From: Sphingosinicella sp. YJ22
GTDB lineage: Bacteria; Pseudomonadota; Alphaproteobacteria; Sphingomonadales; Sphingomonadaceae
Length of the DNA: 64,000 nt
Assembly: GCF_011320075.1 (NCBI RefSeq)
Contig: NZ_JAANPA010000007.1
Coordinates: 21,291 to 85,290, forward strand
Reading direction: 5' to 3'
Below the pieces are notes generated by a model. That model made no database searches. It was not told the origin of the DNA and worked only from the letters and a program-made list of their open reading frames with translations. Shown in pieces: positions 10,481-18,923 of the stretch (its first letter is position 1; each line of letters opens with the position of its first letter). The translations under genes and the position numbers were made by a program.

Positions 10481-10499
10481 AATGTAAGTATCTTTCATT
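10481..10499. promoter_or_regulatory. palindromic operator between tetR and the hydrolase gene
   Basis: AATGTAAGTATCTTTCATT is a near-perfect dyad of the form AATGnAAGnnnCTTnCATT. It starts 2 nt upstream of the tetR start codon and ends 25 nt before the hydrolase start. This is the size and position of a TetR-family operator controlling both genes. Binding by the adjacent regulator is inferred. Confidence 0.65.
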
Positions 10500-10523
10500 G
10501 CCTATCGTCACGGAGATAGCCTG

Positions 10524-11369
10524 ATGAATCGCTTCGCGACACCCGCCGACCTCACCATCACCCCGCGCGACCGCCGCTTCGGCCGCGGGCTTGCCGCCAA
10601 TCGCTGGTGGGTGGCGAACGATCCCGTCGCCACCGCCTTCTACAACGCGCTGTCGGCGACCTTCCCCAAGGGCGAGGCCTTCTTCGTCGAGAGCGTTCGC
10701 GCGTTCCGCGACGGCGCCCCCGACAAGCTCGCCCAGGAGATCCGCGCCTTCACCACCCAGGAGGTGATGCACAGCCGCGAGCATGTCGCCTTCAACAAGA
10801 AGGCGGTCGACGCGGGCTACGACCTTACGAGGCTCGAGCAGCGGGTGATCTGGCGCCTCGACATCGTGAAGTCGAAGCACCCGATCGTCAGCCTCGCTGC
10901 GACCATGTGCCTCGAGCATTTCACCGCGATCCTCGCCCATGAGCTGCTTCGCGATCCGCGCCACCTCAAGGACGCCGATCCCGAAGCGGCGGCCCTGTGG
11001 CGCTGGCACGCGATCGAGGAGATCGAGCATAAGGGCGTCGCCTACGACACCTGGCGTCACGCGACCAAGGACTGGCCGCGCTTCAAGCGCTGGAAGGTCA
11101 AGGCCAAGGTGATGCTTCTCGTGACCCGCAACTTCCTCGTCGACCGTTCGATGGGCGTTCGCGAACTGCTTCGCCAGGACGGCATCACCGGCTTCCAGGC
11201 ATGGCGGCGCATGCTGTGGTTCGCCTTCGTTCGGCCCGGCATGATGCGCAAGATACTCGGTGCGTGGGCTGGCTTCTTCAGGCCCGGCTTCCACCCGTGG
11301 AATCACGACGACCGCACGCTGATCGCGCGCGCCGAGCAGCAGCTTTCCGCCCAGCCGGCGCTGGCCTGA
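10524..11369 (+). CDS. PF10118-type metal-dependent hydrolase
   Basis: A 281-aa protein of the predicted metal-dependent hydrolase family. The N-terminal VTPRDRRFG-like stretch and WWVANDPVATAFYNALSATFPKGEAFF are characteristic. Putative metal ligands are spread over helices as E and H residues: EVMHSREH, CLEHFTAILAHE and RWHAIEEIEHKG, which resembles a diiron-type helical bundle. The substrate is unknown for the family. The start has GGAG at 10512-10515. It is transcribed away from tetR and probably controlled by it. A repeat element, not another gene, lies downstream. Confidence 0.82.
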   Translation: MNRFATPADLTITPRDRRFGRGLAANRWWVANDPVATAFYNALSATFPKGEAFFVESVRAFRDGAPDKLAQEIRAFTTQEVMHSREHVAFNKKAVDAGYDLTRLEQRVIWRLDIVKSKHPIVSLAATMCLEHFTAILAHELLRDPRHLKDADPEAAALWRWHAIEEIEHKGVAYDTWRHATKDWPRFKRWKVKAKVMLLVTRNFLVDRSMGVRELLRQDGITGFQAWRRMLWFAFVRPGMMRKILGAWAGFFRPGFHPWNHDDRTLIARAEQQLSAQPALA

Positions 11370-11396
11370 GTTTCGCGCATTCGGTGGGCTCTCAAG

Positions 11397-11537
11397 CCCT
11401 CTCCCCTGTGGGGAGAGGGTTGGGTGAGGGGGCTCAGATTCCGCGACTATCCTCGAACCCCGAACCCCCTCACCAACTCCGTCTAGGCTCGCTTCGCTCG
11501 CCAAGGCTTCGTATCCTCTCCCCGCCGGGGAGAGGGG
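11397..11537. repeat. GC-rich interspersed repeat pair (REP-like)
   Basis: Two inverted copies of a motif built on CTCTCCCC / GGGGAGAG followed by GGTTGGGTGAGGGGG, at 11397-11432 and, in opposite orientation, 11465-11480 plus 11515-11537. They sit between two convergent genes and could fold into a long stem that stops transcription from both sides. Related elements occur at 14755, 22107 and 52374. Confidence 0.7.
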
Positions 11538-11540
11538 GAA

Positions 11541-12101
11541 TCAGGCCGCCATCATGCAGGCCGGGAGCGGCATGTCGGGTACCTTGGCCGCAAGTTCCAG
11601 CTCAAGCTGGGCGCATTCGGCCTCGGCGCCGCGGCCGGCGCTGAAGCGGGAGCGGACCGCGCCCGCCGGCCTGAAGCCGAGCTTGCGAAGCACCCGGCGC
11701 GACGCCGGGTTGTCGATGAAATGGCCGGCGACCAGCCGCCGCAGCCGCAGGCTGTTGCAGGCGAAGCCGATCACCGCGCGGCCGGCCTCGGTCGCGAAGC
11801 CCCGGTTCCAATAAGGGCGGGCGATCCAGTAGCCGAGCTCGACCTCGCCCTCCGGCGTGTCGTGGATTCCGATCGCTCCGGCCAGAAGCGGGGCGCCTTC
11901 GGTGCGCAGGAAGATGAGCGAGGCCGGCCGCGTCGGATCGCGGTCGCGCATGACGAACGCCTCGGCATGCTCGGGAAGGTAGGGCCACGGGGCGCTTGCG
12001 AGGTTGCGGACGATCCCTTCGTCGGCGATCGCGCCGAACAAAGCGGGGGCGTCCTCGGCCCAGGCGGGCCGGAGCAACAGTCTTTCGGTCCTGGCGAACA
12101 T
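11541..12101 (-). CDS. GNAT family N-acetyltransferase (RimJ/RimL type)
   Basis: A 186-aa acetyltransferase with the RimJ/RimL pattern: the start FARTERLLLRPAWAEDAPAL, the core GYWIARPYWNRGFATEAGRAV that binds acetyl-CoA, and NPASRRVLRKLGFRPAGA near the C-terminus. Such enzymes acetylate protein N-termini or small amines; the substrate here cannot be told. A strong AAGGGAGGAAG precedes the ATG. It is a single gene, convergent with the PF10118 hydrolase. Confidence 0.85.
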   Translation of the reverse strand: MFARTERLLLRPAWAEDAPALFGAIADEGIVRNLASAPWPYLPEHAEAFVMRDRDPTRPASLIFLRTEGAPLLAGAIGIHDTPEGEVELGYWIARPYWNRGFATEAGRAVIGFACNSLRLRRLVAGHFIDNPASRRVLRKLGFRPAGAVRSRFSAGRGAEAECAQLELELAAKVPDMPLPACMMAA

Positions 12102-12170
12102 GGTTCTTCCTCCCTTCCGCCGCCGCCCGTGCCCGAACTGGGTGACGGTCCGGCGACATTTCGATGAGGG

Positions 12171-12206
12171 AGAAAAAAGAAAGGGAGAGGGGGCTGCCCC
12201 TCTCCC
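12171..12206 (-). terminator. intrinsic terminator of rplU-rpmA
   Basis: A perfect 10-bp stem (12183-12192 with 12197-12206) and a 4-nt loop are followed, on the minus strand, by a T-rich tract (TTTCTTTTTT). It lies 69 nt downstream of rpmA. A second small hairpin (GGTCCGG/CCGGACC, 12213-12230) sits between the gene and the terminator. Confidence 0.8.
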
Positions 12207-12274
12207 TCATCTGGTCCGGTTTTCCGGACCCTTCGGGGCTGCCCCTTCCGGGAACAGCCCTTTCTCGACTGTTC

Positions 12275-12544
12275 CTATTCTGCGGCCACGGCCATCGACT
12301 GCACGCAGATAAACTTGCGCCCAAGACGGCCCGCGCGGAACGCAACGGTGCCGTCGGTAAGCGCGAACAGGGTATGGTCCTTGCCCATGCCGACATTCTC
12401 ACCAGCATAGAATTTGGTCCCGCGCTGGCGCACGAGGATGTTGCCGGCGATGACGTTCTCGCCGCCGAACTTCTTCACGCCGAGACGGCGGCCGGCGCTG
12501 TCGCGACCGTTGCGTGAGGAACCGCCTGCTTTCTTATGTGCCAT
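12275..12544 (-). CDS. rpmA: 50S ribosomal protein L27
   Basis: An 89-aa bL27, with the N-terminal [20 protein letters not shown] tail that reaches the peptidyl transferase centre, and the conserved [29 protein letters not shown] core. Its normal partner rplU lies 36 nt upstream in the same orientation. It is followed by a clear intrinsic terminator. Confidence 0.98.
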   Translation of the reverse strand: MAHKKAGGSSRNGRDSAGRRLGVKKFGGENVIAGNILVRQRGTKFYAGENVGMGKDHTLFALTDGTVAFRAGRLGRKFICVQSMAVAAE

Positions 12545-12580
12545 GACTCTGAGCTCTACTCGTTAGATCTTGAGGCTTGG

Positions 12581-13138
12581 TTATTCGCCTTTGGCGGCGC
12601 CCTTAGCAGGCGCGGCCTTCTTCGTCGATGCCTTCTTCGGCGCATCCGCCTTGGCGGCGGTCGCGGCCTTCTTCGCGGGCTCGGCCGGCTTGGCCTCCGT
12701 CTTGGCGGTTTCCTTCTTCGCCTTGGCCTTGGCCGGCGTGTCGATCTGACCCTCGGCGCCCTCGACCTTCAGCGGCGCGTCCTGAGCGACCGGAGCGTCG
12801 GCCTTGGCGGCCTTCTTCGGAGCGGCCTTCTTCTCGGCCTTCTGGTCGCCGATCGCAGTGATGCGAAGGATCGTGTACTGCTGGCGGTGGCCCTTCTTGC
12901 GCCGGTAGTTGTGGCGGCGGCGCTTCTTGAAGACGATGACCTTCTCGCCCTTGGCCTGGGCGATGATCTCGGCCGACACGGTGACGTTGCCGGCCTTCAC
13001 GTCGGCGCCTTCGCCGGCGAGCAGCACGTCGTCCAGCGTCACGGTGTCGCCAGCTTCGCCGGCGATTTTCTCAACGGCGATCTTGTCTCCGGCGGCGACG
13101 CGATATTGCTTGCCGCCCGTGCGCACGACTGCGAACAT
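12581..13138 (-). CDS. rplU: 50S ribosomal protein L21 with a long basic C-terminal extension
   Basis: bL21 with the standard domain in residues 1-100 ([39 protein letters not shown]), followed by about 85 residues rich in Lys, Ala, Pro and Glu ([14 protein letters not shown] repeats). The total is 185 aa against about 103 in E. coli. Such extensions are seen in some alphaproteobacterial L21 proteins; a role in rRNA or assembly-factor contact is only a guess. The ATG at 13138 gives the canonical N-terminus; more upstream sequence in frame is not L21-like. It is the first gene of rplU-rpmA. Confidence 0.96.
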   Translation of the reverse strand: MFAVVRTGGKQYRVAAGDKIAVEKIAGEAGDTVTLDDVLLAGEGADVKAGNVTVSAEIIAQAKGEKVIVFKKRRRHNYRRKKGHRQQYTILRITAIGDQKAEKKAAPKKAAKADAPVAQDAPLKVEGAEGQIDTPAKAKAKKETAKTEAKPAEPAKKAATAAKADAPKKASTKKAAPAKGAAKGE

Positions 13139-13205
13139 GGGCTCTTTCCACTTGAGGTCAAAATAGCTTGCCCGCGCAGGACGGGCCCAGCGCGGGAAAG
13201 CAGCG

Positions 13206-13234
13206 CAGGTAGATGGGGGACCCTTTTGTGTCAA
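13206..13234 (-). promoter_or_regulatory. putative promoter of rplU-rpmA
   Basis: On the minus strand a consensus -35 TTGACA (13234-13229) is followed after 17 nt by TACCTG, a weak -10. It lies about 70 nt upstream of the rplU start. The -35 match is exact, the -10 is poor. Confidence 0.45.
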
Positions 13235-13260
13235 CCGGCTAGTGGCCGGTTTCGGGGCCC

Positions 13261-13623
13261 TTAGTGGCGCAATTGCCGCTTGAGGCGGTAGCGGGCGCCG
13301 TCGCGGCCGTCGAACATGCCCGCGATCGCCGGATGCTCGACCGGCGCCGAGTCGCCGTCGGCCTCCAGATTCTGCTGGCTGACATAAGCGATGTAGCTGG
13401 AATCGGCATTCTCGGCGAGGAGGTGGTAGTAAGGCTGGTCCTTGGGCGGACGCGCGTCCTCCGGGATCGACTGATACCATTCCTCGCTGTTGGCGAAGAC
13501 CGGGTCGACGTCGAACACGACGCCGCGGAAGTCGAACAGGCGATGCTTCACCACGTCGCCGATCGCGAAGCGCGCATGGGCGACGCTCGGCGGCTTGGGG
13601 TTGGTGTCGTCATGTTCGGTCAT
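13261..13623 (-). CDS. hspQ: heat shock protein HspQ (YccV-like)
   Basis: A 120-aa protein of the HspQ/hemimethylated-DNA-binding YccV family: [52 protein letters not shown] and [13 protein letters not shown] match the family core. In enterobacteria HspQ is an adaptor and specificity enhancer of Lon protease. Residues after about 95 ([18 protein letters not shown]) are a basic tail. It is a single gene downstream of the tRNA-Ser promoter region, on the other strand. Confidence 0.9.
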   Translation of the reverse strand: MTEHDDTNPKPPSVAHARFAIGDVVKHRLFDFRGVVFDVDPVFANSEEWYQSIPEDARPPKDQPYYHLLAENADSSYIAYVSQQNLEADGDSAPVEHPAIAGMFDGRDGARYRLKRQLRH

Positions 13624-13795
13624 GCGCTTAATCTAGGCCCGTGCGGCGGCGCGAACAAGGAAGCTGCGCCCAAGCGATCGAGAGATGCCCTTCGACTTCG
13701 TTTAGGACAGGCTTGGCAAGCCGATTTCCTTGCTTTAGAGCGCGCCGCTCATTCGGCCCGGCTTCCACCTCAAGGGAGCCGCAATGAGCCCTCGC

Positions 13796-13887
<92 letters not shown>

Positions 13888-13980
13888 TTCCAATATTTCT
13901 GCAGTTCTTGCTGAGCCCAATTGTGACTAATGTCGCAGTTGGCATAATTTCGACGACACAGGCATTTAAGGAGCACGGGC

Positions 13981-14736
13981 GTGTCCTTCGGTGACGTTCG
14001 GCGGAATTTCGATCCGTTGTTCCCTCCACGGGTCATCCATCTCGTTCTCGAAGAGCCAGAGAGGTCCCACGCGGCGCTGCTCGGTCACAACCTGTTTACG
14101 CTGGGAACGCTGGTGGGGCATTTCGAGCAGGCAGTGTCGCTGATAACCTACCTCGATGAGCAGCGGGCGCCGCACCGCGCCGCTATGGCTTCCGATTCGC
14201 TAGAATGGGTTAGCTCCGCGGAACAGAACCGAAAGTTCGTCGAGTGGAAGATGCTTACCGCTCGCGTCGCCGCACTCACAATCGGCAACTACGCCGAAAC
14301 CTGGCAGGTAATCTGCGCGCAACTCAGTAAGTGCCCAACACTGGCGCCTTTGCAGGATCGCACGCCTTTGAAGGAGGCGACGAGGCTTTTCCGCACCGCG
14401 TTCCCAGGGCATGATGCTGCGCGCCATGCCGTTGCTCACGCCGGCAAGCTTTTCGATCATCCAGATAAGTGGGCGCGGCACCGGTGGCCCGGTACGAACA
14501 TCTACATCAATCAAATGATGGCGGATCGCTCGGTGTCCTCGACGGTAAATGGTGAAACGGCGTCATTCGACGTGACCCCGCACAGTTTGGAGGCGCTGCG
14601 CCAAGCGACTGCGTTGAGGTTCCGCAGCTATCAACCCATCGAAGACCATACGATGACTCTCTCAAGGTACATCTCCAACGGCGTCTTTAAGCCGCCCCCA
14701 ACCGTCGACGACAAAGGGTCTGGAGTGGCCGGTTAG
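13981..14736 (+). CDS. hypothetical protein next to tRNA-Ser
   Basis: A 251-aa soluble protein that I do not recognise. It begins at a GTG with a good TAAGGAG 7-8 nt upstream (13967-13973). It is rich in His, Arg and aromatic residues, with stretches such as FVEWKMLTARVAALTIGNYAETW and HAVAHAGKLFDHPDKWARHRWPG; no signal peptide or membrane helix is seen. Base composition and codon use look less GC-biased than in the flanking genes. With its position right after the tRNA 3' end this suggests acquisition by transfer, although no integrase or repeated tRNA end was found. Confidence 0.7.
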   Translation: MSFGDVRRNFDPLFPPRVIHLVLEEPERSHAALLGHNLFTLGTLVGHFEQAVSLITYLDEQRAPHRAAMASDSLEWVSSAEQNRKFVEWKMLTARVAALTIGNYAETWQVICAQLSKCPTLAPLQDRTPLKEATRLFRTAFPGHDAARHAVAHAGKLFDHPDKWARHRWPGTNIYINQMMADRSVSSTVNGETASFDVTPHSLEALRQATALRFRSYQPIEDHTMTLSRYISNGVFKPPPTVDDKGSGVAG

Positions 14737-14754
14737 ATTGGTGGATCCCAGTCT

Positions 14755-14780
14755 CCCCGCCCCTCTGAAGGAGGGGTGGG
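14755..14780. repeat. short GC-rich REP-like hairpin
   Basis: CCCCTC-TGAA-GGAGGGG with flanking CCC/GGG forms a compact hairpin just after the orphan gene. It is a short member of the interspersed family seen at 11397, 22107 and 52374, and may act as a terminator. Confidence 0.5.
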
Positions 14781-14955
14781 CCCTTGCTGATCGGGGGGTG
14801 CAAGGGCCCGATGCTGGGACGCCGCCGGCTGCGCCGATCCGCATTTGGCCGGAGCGGATGGACAAAGGCAGGCGCCATTGCCTAGTGAACGGCCTTCCGA
14901 GTGGCCGGCCTTGCGGGGGCAGGCGGGCGCTCCTCGCAGGACACAAGAGGCGCAG

Positions 14956-15471
14956 ATGGCGGGCGGCGGCCTTGAGGCCGTTTTCATGCAGAATCGGGCG
15001 ACGCTGCTGCGCTTCCTGCGGGCGCGCGGCGCCGGCGATGCTGCCGAGGACGTGCTTCAGGAATTGTGGCTGAAGGCGTCGGTCGGCGCGGCGGGCCCGA
15101 TCGCCGATCCGCTCGCCTATCTCTACCGGGTCGCCAACAATCTGATGCTCGACCGCCGCCGCGGCGCGCTTCGCCGCGAGCGCCGCGACCAGGACTGGAC
15201 CGAGGCGACCGGCGGGCCCGAGATCGGCGTGTCGGACTCGCCGTCGGGCGAGCGGGTGCTGATCGCGCGCGAGCAGCTCATGGCGGTCGAAGCGGCGCTC
15301 AAGGCGCTCGGCGAGCGCACCGATCATGTCTTCCGCCGCTACCGGGTCGAGGGCGCGAGCCAGCGCGAGATCGCCGACGAGCTCGGGATCAGCCTGAGCG
15401 CCGTCCAGAAGCATCTCCAGAAGGCCTATCGCGCCCTCGTCAAATTGAGGAGGCGGTTCGATGCGGATTGA
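14956..15471 (+). CDS. ECF RNA polymerase sigma factor (FecI-like)
   Basis: A 171-aa sigma-70 family ECF factor. Region 2 (about residues 7-70) includes GDAAEDVLQELWLKA and DPLAYLYRVANNLMLDRRR; region 4 (about 115-165) ends in SQREIADELGISLSAVQKHL and KAYRALVKLRRRFD. It belongs to the FecI group, normally activated through a FecR anti-sigma factor and an outer-membrane transducer, both encoded directly downstream. The ATG at 14956 has AAGAGG 5 nt upstream; an upstream in-frame ATG would add a non-conserved Pro/Arg-rich tail. Confidence 0.9.
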   Translation: MAGGGLEAVFMQNRATLLRFLRARGAGDAAEDVLQELWLKASVGAAGPIADPLAYLYRVANNLMLDRRRGALRRERRDQDWTEATGGPEIGVSDSPSGERVLIAREQLMAVEAALKALGERTDHVFRRYRVEGASQREIADELGISLSAVQKHLQKAYRALVKLRRRFDAD

Positions 15472-15507
15472 TCGCGGCGGCGGCGTCTTGTCCTTGAGGT
15501 GGCGCGT

Positions 15508-16443
15508 ATGACGGACAGGCGGGACGATATCGAAGCGGAAGCGATCGGCTGGGTGATCCGCCTGCGCGACGCCGGCGCCGACGACTGGGCAGCCTTCACG
15601 GACTGGCTCGAGGCGGACCCCGCCCATGCCGCCGCCTATGACGAAGCGGCGCTCGCGGAGCTGGAATGGGGGGGGCTGGCGCGTCCCGAACGCGCCGTGC
15701 CGAAGCCGCGGCCGGGCGCTCGCCCGTTCAACCGCCGCTTCTTCCTCGGCACCGGGATCGCCGCCGCGCTGGCGGGGATCATCGCTCTGGGCACTCTGCA
15801 GACCCAGGGCACCTATGCCGTCGAGACCGCGGCGGGCGAGCGGCGGAGCGTCGAGCTCGCCGACGGCAGCCGGGTCGATCTCAACGGCAACAGCCGGATC
15901 CTGCTCGACCGCGGCGACCCGCGGGTCGCGACGCTCGAGCGCGGCGAGGCTTTGTTCACCGTCGTCCACAATGACGCCGACCCGTTCGAGGTGCGCACCG
16001 GCGACGTTCTGCTGCGCGACATGGGCACCGTGTTCAACGTGCTTCGCGACGGCGAGATGCTCGACGTGGCGGTCGCCGAAGGGGTGGTCGAATACAATCC
16101 GGGCCGAGCCGCGGTGACGCTCCGCGCGGGCATGGCGCTGAGCCGCCATTCCGACGCGGCGCCCGAGGTCGCGCAGCGTTCACCCGAGGCGATCACCGGC
16201 TGGCGTGACGGCCGACTGATCTACGCGGCGACCACGATCGGCACCGTCGCGGGCGACCTCGCGCGCAATCTCGGAGTGCCGGTCCGCGCCGAGCCGGACG
16301 TCGCTCAGCGGCCCTTTACCGGCGTGATCAGGGTTGACGATGGCCCCGAAACGATCCAACGGGCCGCGCAGTTGATGGGGGTCAACGCCCGTCCGTCCAA
16401 CGGGGGGTGGACATTGATGGCGGGAGCCAGTGAGACGCCTTAG
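15508..16443 (+). CDS. FecR family anti-sigma/signal-transfer protein
   Basis: A 311-aa inner-membrane protein. The N-terminal DUF4880-like cytoplasmic domain (about residues 5-50, AIGWVIRLRDAG, DWLEADPAHAAAYD) binds the sigma factor. One membrane segment is RRFFLGTGIAAALAGIIALGTL (about 77-98). The periplasmic FecR domain (about 105-210, GERRSVELADGSRVDLNGNS, RGEALFTV) and a C-terminal part resembling STN (about 235-305) receive the signal from the transducer. The ATG at 15508 has GAGG 8 nt upstream. It overlaps the TonB-dependent transducer gene by 14 nt. Confidence 0.9.
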   Translation: MTDRRDDIEAEAIGWVIRLRDAGADDWAAFTDWLEADPAHAAAYDEAALAELEWGGLARPERAVPKPRPGARPFNRRFFLGTGIAAALAGIIALGTLQTQGTYAVETAAGERRSVELADGSRVDLNGNSRILLDRGDPRVATLERGEALFTVVHNDADPFEVRTGDVLLRDMGTVFNVLRDGEMLDVAVAEGVVEYNPGRAAVTLRAGMALSRHSDAAPEVAQRSPEAITGWRDGRLIYAATTIGTVAGDLARNLGVPVRAEPDVAQRPFTGVIRVDDGPETIQRAAQLMGVNARPSNGGWTLMAGASETP

Positions 16444-18814
16444 ACCCCTGCTTTTCTTCGCCTGCTTGTTGTTCGCCGCCCCCGCCGCCATGGCGCAGGG
16501 GCCGCAGCAGCTCGATCTGCCGGGCGGCCGCCTCGGCGATGCCGTGGTCGCGCTCGGCCGCCAGGCGGGAGTCAGCATCGGAATCACCGATCCCGCGCTT
16601 GCGGCGCGGCGGGTCGCGCCGGTGCGCGGCCGCTACTCGGTCGGCCAGGCGCTCGCCTTGCTGCTCCGGGACAGCGACGGCCGCTATCTCCAATATGACC
16701 GGACGACGTTCCGGATCGTGCGCCGGCCCATGCCGCAGCCGCGCTGGGCGCAGCGGGCGCCGATGCCGGCCGTTGGCAGCCACCCGGTTCAGCAGGACTT
16801 CGCCGAGCCGCTGGTCGGGGAAGGGGAGGACCTCATCGTCACCGGCGCGCGCCTGCCGGTTCGGCTCGCTTCCTATCCGGGCTCGGCCGAGATCGTCCGA
16901 GGCGACGACCTGGCGCTGCAGTCGGGGCTTCACGGCAGTGACGCCCTCGTTGCGCGCCTGCCTGAGGTCGGCTCGACCCATCTCGGCCCGGGCCGCAACA
17001 AGCTGTTCATCCGCGGCCTCGCCGATTCCAGCTTCAATGGCCCGACCCAGGCGACGGTCGGCCAGTATCTCGGCGAGACTCGGGTCAATTACAACGCGCC
17101 CGACCCCGACCTCAGGCTCTACGACATCGACCGGATCGAGGTGCTTCAGGGCCCGCAGGGCACGCTCTACGGCGCCGGCTCGCTCGGCGGCATCATCCGC
17201 GTGTTGCCCAACAGCCCGCGAGTCGAAGGGTTCGAGGGCTCGGCCTCGGTCGGCGCGTCGGCGACCCTCCGCGGCGAGCCTGGCGCCGACGCGGCGGGGA
17301 CTCTCAACCTGCCGATCGCCGCCGACCGGCTGGCGCTTCGGGTCACCGGCTACGCGGTCACCGAAGGCGGCTATATCGACGACACGCTGCGCCTCCGCGA
17401 CGACGTCAACCGGGTCACCGCGGTGGGCGGCCGGCTCGGCCTCCGCCTCGTCAGCCCCGACGCCTGGACGGTCGACGTCAGCGCGACCGGCCAGCAGATC
17501 AGCGGCGACGACGGCCAGTTCGCCGATCGCGACGCGCCGCCGCTCACCCGCCGAAGCGCGATCGAGCAGCCGTTCCGGAGCGACTATCTCCTCGCCGACC
17601 TGGTCGTCGCGAAGGACTGGGGCGACACCCGCTTCGTCACCGCGCTCGGCTATGTGAACCAGCGCCTGTTCGAACGCTACGACGCGACCCGCCTCGGCAT
17701 GGACCCGCAACTGTTCGAGCAGGACACGCGGGTCACCCTGCTCAGCGCCGAGAGCCGCCTGTCGGGCGGCGCGGCGCCGGGCCTCGCCTGGCTGGTCGGC
17801 GCCAGCCTGATCAGCAACGACGCCGAGCAGCACCGCTTCGCCGGCCCGGTCGACGCGCCGGAGGCGATGCCCGGGGTCGCCAACCGGATCCTCGAGGCAG
17901 CGGGCTTCGGCCAGGTCAGCGTCACGCCGCTGTCCGATGTCACCCTGACCGCCGGCGGACGCCTCACCCATTCCAGTTTGTCGGGGGAATCGCTCGGCCT
18001 CGCCTTGAGCGTGCTGCAGCCCCTGTTCGGGCCGCAGGCGAGCCGCAACGAGACCGCCTTCCTGCCGTCGCTGTCGGTTGCCTGGACGCCGCGGCGCGAT
18101 CTCCTCCTGTTCGCGCGCTATGAGGAAAGCTTCCGGCCGGGCGGCCTTTCGGTCGCCGGCGACTTCATCCGTCGCTTCCGCAACGACACGGTGTCCGCCT
18201 TCGAAGGCGGCCTCCGCTACGGCGCGCGCAGCGCTCCGGTGAGCGCGGCGCTGTCGCTCGCCTACACCAATTGGAACGACATCCAGGCCGACACGATCGG
18301 CCTAGACGGCTTCCCGACCACGGCCAATATCGGCAACGGCCACATCGTCACGCTCGACTTCCGCGTCGGCTGGCGGCCGCTGCCCGGTCTCAACCTGGAG
18401 GTCGCCGCGGTCGCCAACGACAGCGAGGTGACCAACCCCAACCCCAACATCGACATCACCGCCGACGCGGCGCTGCCCAACGTCGCCGACCTGAGCGCGC
18501 GCATTGCCGCCGACTACCGCACCGCAATCGGCGTGGGCACCGAGCTCGTGCTGACCTCCCACGCCCGCTATGTCGGTCATTCGCGCCTCGGCATCGGCCC
18601 GATCCTCGGAGTCGAGCAGGGCGGCTGGCTCGACATCGGCCTCGGCGCCCGCGTCGAGCGCGGCGACCAGGCGTTCACGCTCACCGTCACCAACCTGCTC
18701 GACCAGGCCGGCAACCGCTTCGCCTTCGGGTCGCCCTTCACCCTGGTCGACAATCCCCAGGTGACGCCGATGCGCCCGCTCACCGTCCGCCTCGGCTGGC
18801 AGACCGCTTTCTAG
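16430..18814 (+). CDS. TonB-dependent receptor/transducer with N-terminal STN domain
   Basis: A 794-aa outer-membrane receptor. The signal peptide spans residues 1-23 (LLFFACLLFAAPAAMAQ). An STN domain at about 28-100 (QLDLPGGRLGDAVVALGRQA) is the periplasmic module that talks to FecR. A TonB-box-like EDLIVTGARL precedes the plug (about 135-240, KLFIRGLADSSF, RIEVLQGPQGTLYGAGSLGG). A 22-strand barrel continues to the terminal Phe. The start is a GTG at 16430. Order and STN show a FecA-type cell-surface signalling receptor. The substrate is unknown; no siderophore or citrate genes are near, and the only obvious target nearby is the autotransporter. Confidence 0.9.
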   Translation: MRRLRPLLFFACLLFAAPAAMAQGPQQLDLPGGRLGDAVVALGRQAGVSIGITDPALAARRVAPVRGRYSVGQALALLLRDSDGRYLQYDRTTFRIVRRPMPQPRWAQRAPMPAVGSHPVQQDFAEPLVGEGEDLIVTGARLPVRLASYPGSAEIVRGDDLALQSGLHGSDALVARLPEVGSTHLGPGRNKLFIRGLADSSFNGPTQATVGQYLGETRVNYNAPDPDLRLYDIDRIEVLQGPQGTLYGAGSLGGIIRVLPNSPRVEGFEGSASVGASATLRGEPGADAAGTLNLPIAADRLALRVTGYAVTEGGYIDDTLRLRDDVNRVTAVGGRLGLRLVSPDAWTVDVSATGQQISGDDGQFADRDAPPLTRRSAIEQPFRSDYLLADLVVAKDWGDTRFVTALGYVNQRLFERYDATRLGMDPQLFEQDTRVTLLSAESRLSGGAAPGLAWLVGASLISNDAEQHRFAGPVDAPEAMPGVANRILEAAGFGQVSVTPLSDVTLTAGGRLTHSSLSGESLGLALSVLQPLFGPQASRNETAFLPSLSVAWTPRRDLLLFARYEESFRPGGLSVAGDFIRRFRNDTVSAFEGGLRYGARSAPVSAALSLAYTNWNDIQADTIGLDGFPTTANIGNGHIVTLDFRVGWRPLPGLNLEVAAVANDSEVTNPNPNIDITADAALPNVADLSARIAADYRTAIGVGTELVLTSHARYVGHSRLGIGPILGVEQGGWLDIGLGARVERGDQAFTLTVTNLLDQAGNRFAFGSPFTLVDNPQVTPMRPLTVRLGWQTAF

Positions 18815-18923
18815 CTTTTTCGTTTCGGCCGGTGCGGGTCGGTGCGGCCCGCGGCGTCATCCCGTGCAGAAGGCCCGCGCCACCCCCGGCGCAGCGGCAA
18901 TCTCACAAGGGAAGACATCGAGA

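Noticed and set aside
11397..11537. A CRISPR array or IS end
   Set aside because: The repeats are inverted hairpins, not evenly spaced direct repeats; no cas or transposase gene is present.
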